Assembly (NCBI GenBank): GCA_031272745.1
Contig: JAISTF010000104.1
Coordinates: forward strand, 1 to 6,191
Reading direction: 5' to 3'
DNA from: Eubacteriales Family XIII. Incertae Sedis bacterium
GTDB lineage: Bacteria; Bacillota; Clostridia; Peptostreptococcales; Anaerovoracaceae
Length of the DNA stretch: 6,191 nucleotides
The translations under genes were made by a program, and so were the position numbers. Positions 1 through 4,173 of the stretch are shown piece by piece. The notes below the pieces were generated by a model. It was not told the origin of the DNA, searched no databases, and was given only the letters and a program-made list of their open reading frames with translations. How positions within the stretch are numbered: position 1 is the first letter of the stretch; each line of letters begins with the position of its first letter.

Positions 1-444
1 CGCGAGGACGAAATCGCCGTCGAAGCGATGCCGGCGCTGCCGCTGCGCGTGGGCGCGGAGAACCGCTTCGGGGAAGGCGACCTGCTGTTTTACCGCACCT
101 ACGTGCGGTTCCTCGGGGAAACGCCGGGCATCCACCTCAGCTATCCGGTCGGCGGATATTTCGACGACATGGCGCGGTGGGTCGACGCGCCATCGGAGCC
201 GACGCGCTTCTTCTCCATCGATCCGGACGGAGAGAGCGAGAAGCCCGCCGGCGACTACCTTGTGGGCTACGCGCGCGGGTATTACGGCGAGACGGTCGGC
301 CTGCCCGAACGCATGGCGCGCTACGCAAAGGACAAGGGCCTCACGCCCGTCGGCCCCGTCTACAACATCTACCTGCACGACGAGGTGAGCGTGAAGGACG
401 AAAGCCGCTACCTGATGCAAGCGTCCGTGGCGGTCAGGGGGTGA
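1..444 (+). CDS. MerR-type regulator, C-terminal effector-binding domain (5' partial)
   Basis: The reading frame is open from base 1 to a TGA at 442-444 and gives 147 residues, so the true start lies off the left edge; the ATG at 28 is internal. The C-terminal half looks like a GyrI-like/AraC-type effector-binding domain: a GDYLVGYARGYYGE strand-turn, then a helix (LPERMARYAKDKGL), a PVGPVYNIYLHDE strand and a closing YLMQASVAV strand. In Bacillota this pattern typically ends MerR-family regulators of the BmrR kind, where the pocket binds a small, often cationic or aromatic ligand and a conserved acidic residue contacts it; the Glu of the HDEVSVKDE segment is a candidate. The winged-helix DNA-binding part is not in the window, so MerR membership is inference; a stand-alone GyrI-like protein or an AraC-type regulator is possible. 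The gene converges on the membrane-protein gene, with only 15 nt between stop codons. Confidence 0.75.
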   Translation, partial: REDEIAVEAMPALPLRVGAENRFGEGDLLFYRTYVRFLGETPGIHLSYPVGGYFDDMARWVDAPSEPTRFFSIDPDGESEKPAGDYLVGYARGYYGETVGLPERMARYAKDKGLTPVGPVYNIYLHDEVSVKDESRYLMQASVAVRG

Positions 445-466
445 GCAGGCCGCGCCCGCTTACCCC
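438..466. terminator. Possible bidirectional hairpin across two convergent stop codons
   Basis: GGGGTGAGC (438-446) and GCTTACCCC (458-466) form a 9-bp stem with one G-T wobble and an 11-nt GC-rich loop. The left arm contains the TGA of the regulator gene and the right arm contains the TAA (minus strand, 460-462) of the membrane-protein gene. The position between convergent genes suits a shared terminator, but neither strand has a T-run after the stem, so it does not look like a standard intrinsic terminator. It could instead protect 3' ends or occur by chance. Confidence 0.3.
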
Positions 467-837
467 AGCATCCACTCCCAGAGCTTGAAGGATGCGCCGA
501 AGGGGGCTTCTTTGCGGTTTTTGGTGAACGGGTTGAGGCGCTTCATCCAGGGAAGCACGACGATGAACATTGCGACGAGCAGGGTCGCGATCAGCGTCGT
601 CAGCGTCGTTTGCAGGATCGGCACGAGCCAACGGACGCCTTCTATATAGAAGAGCGCGCATTTCAGCGCCGCGAAGACCGCCATCGAACTGAACAGGCCG
701 CCGAGCTGGAGCGAGAGGAGCTTGGCCCCGTCCGCGCCGCCGAACAGCCTCGCCACGAGCCTCGGCCCGAAGCGGATGCAAGCGCCGGCGACGAGGGCGC
801 CGACGGCAAATTGAAAGATGGCGAAACCGATGGTCAT
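460..837 (-). CDS. Small three-helix membrane protein of unknown function
   Basis: This is a 125-residue protein; I do not recognise the family. It starts at the ATG at 837-835, preceded by AGGGGAG with a 6-nt spacer, and ends with TAA at 462-460. The frame stays open upstream inside ppdK, but that extension is Arg/Gly-rich shadow sequence, so the internal ATG is chosen. Three hydrophobic segments are visible: about residues 3-24 (starting IGFAIFQFAVGALVAG), 45-66 (LGGLFSSMAVFAALKCALFYI) and 70-97 (ending LLVAMFIVVLPW). The loop after segment 1 holds R22, R26, R30 and K39, and the C-terminal tail is basic (K99, R100, K106, R108, K109). By the positive-inside rule this predicts N-terminus outside and C-terminus in the cytoplasm. 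No catalytic motif is seen. It follows ppdK by 23 nt on the same strand and is probably expressed from the ppdK transcript, but nothing in the sequence links it functionally to PpdK. Confidence 0.75.
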   Translation of the reverse strand: MTIGFAIFQFAVGALVAGACIRFGPRLVARLFGGADGAKLLSLQLGGLFSSMAVFAALKCALFYIEGVRWLVPILQTTLTTLIATLLVAMFIVVLPWMKRLNPFTKNRKEAPFGASFKLWEWMLG

Positions 838-841
838 GACG

Positions 842-863
842 TACTCCCCTCTACTCCCCTCTA
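842..863 (-). repeat. 10-bp tandem duplication forming the ribosome binding site
   Basis: Read on the minus strand, the unit TAGAGGGGAG occurs twice in perfect tandem (861-852 shifted to begin at 863) and is followed by TA. The first TAG is the ppdK stop codon, and each copy carries a GAGGGGAG Shine-Dalgarno-like sequence. Only the copy nearer the gene is at a normal distance from the ATG of the membrane-protein gene at 837. The intergenic space between the two genes is therefore almost entirely made of this duplication. Confidence 0.8.
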
Positions 864-3503
864 TGCTTTCTCTTTCTCTTCCTTGAGCGCCGCCTGCGCC
901 GCCGCGAGGCGCGCGACCGGCACGCGGAACGGCGAACAGCTCACGTACGCAAGGCCCGTGCGGTGGCAGAACTCGACGGACGACGGGTCGCCGCCGTGCT
1001 CGCCGCAGATGCCGAGTTTGATGTCGGGCCGCGTGAGCTTGCCGAGGCGGACCGCCGCCTGGATCAGCTTGCCGACGCCGTTTTGGTCGAGCCGCGCAAA
1101 CGGGTCGTTCTCGTAGATCTTTTTCTCGTAGTACGCTTCGAGGAATTTCCCCGCGTCGTCGCGCGAAAAGCCGAAGGTCATCTGCGTCAGGTCGTTGGTC
1201 CCGAACGAGAAGAACTCCGCATCCTTCGCGATCTCGTCCGCCGTGATTGCGGCGCGCGGAATCTCGATCATCGTGCCGACGAGGTATTTCATCGGCAGGC
1301 CGCTCTCCGCGATGATGCGGTCGGCCGTCTCCGTGATGATGCCCTTCACGTACTGGAGCTCCTTGATCTCGCCCACGAGCGGCACCATGATCTCGGGCAC
1401 GATCTTCCATTCCGGATGCGCCTTTTGTACGTTGATCGCGGCCTCGATGATGGCCTGCGTCTGCATCTCGCCGATCTCCGGATAGGTGACGTCGAGCCGG
1501 CAGCCGCGGTGCCCCATCGTCGGGTTGAACTCGTGGAGCGACGCGATGATCGTCTTGAGCTCGTCGACCGCCATCCCCATATCGGCGGCGAGCGCCACGA
1601 TGTCGCCCTCTTCCGTCGGCAAAAACTCATGGAGCGGCGGGTCGAGCAGGCGAATCGTGACCGGTCGGCCGCCCATCGCCGTGTAGATGCCCTCAAAGTC
1701 GCCGCGCTGCATCGGCAGCAGCTTCGCGAGCGCCGCCTTGCGCTGCTCGACCGTCTTGGAGACGATCATCTCGCGGATGGCCGCGATGCGGTCCGCCTCG
1801 AAAAACATATGCTCCGTGCGGCAGAGGCCGATGCCTTCCGCGCCGAAGCGCACCGCCTGCTCCGCGTCGGCCGGCGTGTCCGCGTTCGTGCGCACCTTCA
1901 TCTTGCGGTATTTGTCCGCCCATTCCATGATGCGCCCGAAATACCCGCCCGTCGACGCGGGCACGGTCTTGATCGCCTCGCCGTAGACGTTGCCCGTCGT
2001 GCCGTCGAGCGAAATCCAGTCGCCCTCTTTATAAATCGCCCCGCCGAGCGAAAACGTCTTCGCCGCCTCGTCGAACACGATGTCCCCGAGCCCCGAGACG
2101 CAGCACGTCCCCATGCCGCGCGCGACGACCGCCGCGTGCGAGGTCATGCCGCCGCGCGCCGTCAAAATGCCCTGCGCATAGTGCATGCCCTCGATGTCCT
2201 CGGGCGACGTCTCGAGCCGCACGAGCACGACCTGCGCGCCCTTCTGCGTCACCCACGCCGTCGCGTCCTCGGCCGTGAACACGACCTGCCCGCAGGCCGC
2301 GCCCGGCGAGGCCGGCAGCCCCTTGCCGATCGGCGTCGCCTTCGCGAGCTCCGCCGCGTCGAACTGCGGGTGCAGGAGCGCGTCGATCTGCTTCGGGTCG
2401 ATGGAGAGCACCGCTTCCTTCTCCGTGATCATGCCCTCGTCGACGAGGTCGCACGCGATCTTGAACGCCGCCGCCGCAGTCCGCTTGCCGTTGCGCGTCT
2501 GGAGCATGTACAGCTTGCCTTCCTCGATCGTGAACTCCATGTCCTGCATGTCGTGATAATGCTTTTCCAGCGTGTCGACGATCTCGACGAACTGCCCGTA
2601 CACGGCCGGGTTCGTCTCCTTGAGCCGGTCGATCGTCTGCGGCGTCCGCACGCCCGCGACGACGTCCTCGCCCTGCGCGTTCATGAGGAACTCGCCGTAG
2701 AGCCCCTTGTCGCCCGTCGCCGGATTGCGCGAAAACGCGACGCCCGTGCCCGACGTGTCGCCCATATTGCCGAACACCATCGACTGGACGTTCACCGCCG
2801 TGCCCCAGGAACTGGGGATGTCGTTCATTCTTCTATAATAAATGGCTCTCGGATTGTCCCAGCTTCGGAAGACGGCCTTGATGGCCCCGAAAAGCTGTTC
2901 CTTCGCGTCGGACGGGAAGTCCTGCCCGATCTTGTTTTTGTATTCGGCCTTGAACTGCCCGGCGAGCTCCTTGAGGTCGTCCGCCGTCAGCTCCGTGTCC
3001 TGCGTGACGCCGCGCTTCTCCTTCATCGCGTCGATGAGTTTTTCGAAATACGCCTTGCCGACCTCCATGACGACGTCGCTGTACATCTGGATGAAGCGGC
3101 GGTAGCTGTCGTACGCAAAACGCGGGTTGCCCGTCTTCGCCGCGAAACTCTCGACGACCGTCTCGTTCAAACCGAGGTTGAGGATCGTGTCCATCATGCC
3201 GGGCATCGACGCGCGCGCGCCCGACCGCACGCTCACGAGCAACGGGTTGTTCGGGTCGCCGAATTTCTTGCCCGTGATTTCTTCGAGTTTGCCAATGTAC
3301 CCGAGGATCTCGTCGCGGATGCTGTCGTTGATCTGCTCCCCGTCCTCATAATATTTCGTACACGCTTCCGTCGTGATCGTGAACCCCTGCGGCACCGGCA
3401 TCCCGAGCCCCGTCATCTCCGCAAGATTCGCGCCCTTTCCCCCGAGCAGGTTGCGCATCTCCGCATTGCCTTCGCTGAACAGATAAACATACTTTGTCGC
3501 CAT
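861..3503 (-). CDS. ppdK: Pyruvate, phosphate dikinase
   Basis: This cytoplasmic enzyme interconverts ATP + pyruvate + phosphate with AMP + phosphoenolpyruvate + pyrophosphate. In anaerobic Bacillota it works in glycolysis with pyrophosphate or in gluconeogenesis. The protein is complete at 880 residues, close to the 874 of the Clostridium symbiosum enzyme. Domains in order: N-terminal ATP-grasp nucleotide-binding region (about 1-345; GGKGANLAEM with K23, SVRSGARASMPGMMDT with R93, and D321/E323/Q335/R337 near the ATP site); swivelling phosphohistidine domain (about 395-510; GGMTSHAAVVARGMG, with phospho-acceptor H456 and T454, the position used by the PPDK regulatory protein in other organisms); C-terminal TIM barrel for pyruvate/PEP (about 520-870; R562, R618, E748, GTNDLTQ with D771, and CGEHGGDP with catalytic C833). 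All expected active-site residues are present, so it should be active. The ATG at 3503 follows AAGGAGG with a 10-nt spacer. No PPDK regulatory-protein gene is in the window. Residues 217-225 carry three AGA codons, unlike the rest of the gene. Confidence 0.98.
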   Translation of the reverse strand: MATKYVYLFSEGNAEMRNLLGGKGANLAEMTGLGMPVPQGFTITTEACTKYYEDGEQINDSIRDEILGYIGKLEEITGKKFGDPNNPLLVSVRSGARASMPGMMDTILNLGLNETVVESFAAKTGNPRFAYDSYRRFIQMYSDVVMEVGKAYFEKLIDAMKEKRGVTQDTELTADDLKELAGQFKAEYKNKIGQDFPSDAKEQLFGAIKAVFRSWDNPRAIYYRRMNDIPSSWGTAVNVQSMVFGNMGDTSGTGVAFSRNPATGDKGLYGEFLMNAQGEDVVAGVRTPQTIDRLKETNPAVYGQFVEIVDTLEKHYHDMQDMEFTIEEGKLYMLQTRNGKRTAAAAFKIACDLVDEGMITEKEAVLSIDPKQIDALLHPQFDAAELAKATPIGKGLPASPGAACGQVVFTAEDATAWVTQKGAQVVLVRLETSPEDIEGMHYAQGILTARGGMTSHAAVVARGMGTCCVSGLGDIVFDEAAKTFSLGGAIYKEGDWISLDGTTGNVYGEAIKTVPASTGGYFGRIMEWADKYRKMKVRTNADTPADAEQAVRFGAEGIGLCRTEHMFFEADRIAAIREMIVSKTVEQRKAALAKLLPMQRGDFEGIYTAMGGRPVTIRLLDPPLHEFLPTEEGDIVALAADMGMAVDELKTIIASLHEFNPTMGHRGCRLDVTYPEIGEMQTQAIIEAAINVQKAHPEWKIVPEIMVPLVGEIKELQYVKGIITETADRIIAESGLPMKYLVGTMIEIPRAAITADEIAKDAEFFSFGTNDLTQMTFGFSRDDAGKFLEAYYEKKIYENDPFARLDQNGVGKLIQAAVRLGKLTRPDIKLGICGEHGGDPSSVEFCHRTGLAYVSCSPFRVPVARLAAAQAALKEEKEKA

Positions 3504-3513
3504 TCCTCAAGAT

Positions 3514-3520
3514 CCTCCTT
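3514..3520 (-). promoter_or_regulatory. Ribosome binding site of ppdK
   Basis: On the minus strand this reads AAGGAGG, a full match to the Bacillota Shine-Dalgarno core, 10 nt before the ATG at 3503. A second GAGGA directly abuts the ATG but is too close to serve. The strong site supports this start. Confidence 0.85.
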
Positions 3521-3536
3521 GTGATTCAGAAACAGT

Positions 3537-3572
3537 ATTGTATTATTCTATCACGAAAAAACATGATATACT
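3537..3572. promoter_or_regulatory. Divergent promoter region between ppdK and queT
   Basis: The 102-nt gap between the two start codons is the only AT-rich stretch in the window. Toward ppdK (minus strand) TACAAT at 3542-3537 and TAGAAT at 3550-3545 are plausible -10 boxes. Toward queT (plus strand) TATACT at 3567-3572 is a plausible -10 box. None has a good TTGACA-like -35 box at 16-18 nt, so the promoters would be weak or activator-dependent. If TATACT and TACAAT are used, both leaders would be under about 30 nt, leaving no room for a riboswitch. Confidence 0.45.
3549..3568. promoter_or_regulatory. Pseudo-palindrome, candidate operator
   Basis: TATCACG at 3549-3555 and CATGATA at 3562-3568 form inverted arms of 7 bp with one mismatch, separated by six A. 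The element lies between the candidate minus-strand -10 box TAGAAT and the plus-strand -10 box TATACT, overlapping each by two bases. A dimeric repressor bound here could block both genes. The regulator is unknown, and AT-rich sequence produces such symmetry by chance fairly often. Confidence 0.3.
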
Positions 3573-3592
3573 GCCTGTAAAGAAAAATTTAC

Positions 3593-3597
3593 GGAGG
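3593..3597 (+). promoter_or_regulatory. Ribosome binding site of queT
   Basis: GGAGG lies 8 nt before the ATG at 3606, with an A/T-only spacer. The spacing is good and fixes the start of queT at this ATG. Confidence 0.85.
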
Positions 3598-3605
3598 AAT
3601 TTTTT

Positions 3606-4148
3606 ATGAATCATCAGGTACCGGAAAACCCTGACGAAAAAAACCGGAGCTCCTTTCTGAGCGTCCGTTTCGTCACACAAGCCGCGATCATCGCCGGAGC
3701 GTACGCCGCCCTCACGGTGGCGCTCGCCCCCATCAGCTACGGCCCCCTGCAGGTGCGCGTGTCGGAAGCCCTCACGGTGCTGCCGTTTTTCACGCCGGCC
3801 GCGATCCCGGGACTGTTCGTCGGCTGCCTTTTGGCCAACATCATCAGCCCCTATGGCATGCCCGACCTCATCCTCGGCAGCATCGCGACGCTGCTCGCCG
3901 CGCTCTGCTCGCGGCGGCTGCGCGCCCGCAAATGGCTCGTGCCGCTGCCGCCCGTCGTGAGCAACGGGTTCATCGTCGGCGGCATGCTCTGCTTCATCTA
4001 CGACGTACAGCCCGTGCCGGGCAGCGTCGCGCTCTCCTTCCTCGTCGACGCGGGCTGGATCGCCGTAGGAGAAGGAGCCGCGTGCTATGTGCTCGGGCTC
4101 CTTCTCATGCGCTTCCTCGGGCCCCACGACCGGATCTTCCGGCTGTGA
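3606..4148 (+). CDS. queT: QueT family ECF transporter substrate-binding (S) component
   Basis: This 180-residue integral membrane protein matches the QueT family. These are S components of energy-coupling-factor transporters predicted to bind a queuosine precursor such as preQ1 and to work with a shared EcfA/EcfA'/EcfT module encoded elsewhere. The family signature is visible as YGPLQVRVSEAL (45-56) followed by a PFFTPAAIPGLFVGCLLANI stretch (60-79) and DLILGSIATLLAA (87-99). Hydrophobic segments lie at about 24-43, 55-80, 87-101, 110-131 and 141-171. The first has alanines spaced four apart (A26, A30, A34), like the AxxxA surface that S components use to contact EcfT. The first 18 residues are polar and cytoplasmic. 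The gene is divergent from ppdK and converges on the surface-protein gene 25 nt away. No queuosine biosynthesis gene is nearby and no preQ1 riboswitch is recognised upstream, so the substrate rests on family membership. Confidence 0.9.
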   Translation: MNHQVPENPDEKNRSSFLSVRFVTQAAIIAGAYAALTVALAPISYGPLQVRVSEALTVLPFFTPAAIPGLFVGCLLANIISPYGMPDLILGSIATLLAALCSRRLRARKWLVPLPPVVSNGFIVGGMLCFIYDVQPVPGSVALSFLVDAGWIAVGEGAACYVLGLLLMRFLGPHDRIFRL

Positions 4149-4173
4149 TGCCCGTTATTCAATCCTCAAAGCA

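Noticed and set aside
838..1410. N-terminal extension of the membrane-protein reading frame into ppdK
   Set aside because: The extension translates to Arg/Gly-rich shadow sequence, and the ATG at 837 has its own ribosome binding site just after the ppdK stop.
963..3524. An 853-codon plus-strand open frame antisense to almost all of ppdK
   Set aside because: The product is extremely Arg-, Leu-, Asp- and Val-rich with no recognisable domain. Long stop-free antisense frames are expected opposite GC-rich genes, and ppdK on the other strand has every family motif.
3577..3592. GTAAA-TTTAC inverted repeat before the queT ribosome binding site
   Set aside because: Five A/T-rich base pairs are too weak to be a meaningful RNA hairpin, and the predicted transcript starts inside the left arm.
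3543..4127. Minus-strand open frame antisense to queT
   Set aside because: Its product is a highly charged low-complexity sequence, and it covers the same bases as the well-supported queT gene.
4130..4142. CCGGA-TCT-TCCGG hairpin at the end of queT as a terminator
   Set aside because: The stem is only 5 bp, lies inside the coding sequence and is followed by no T-run.
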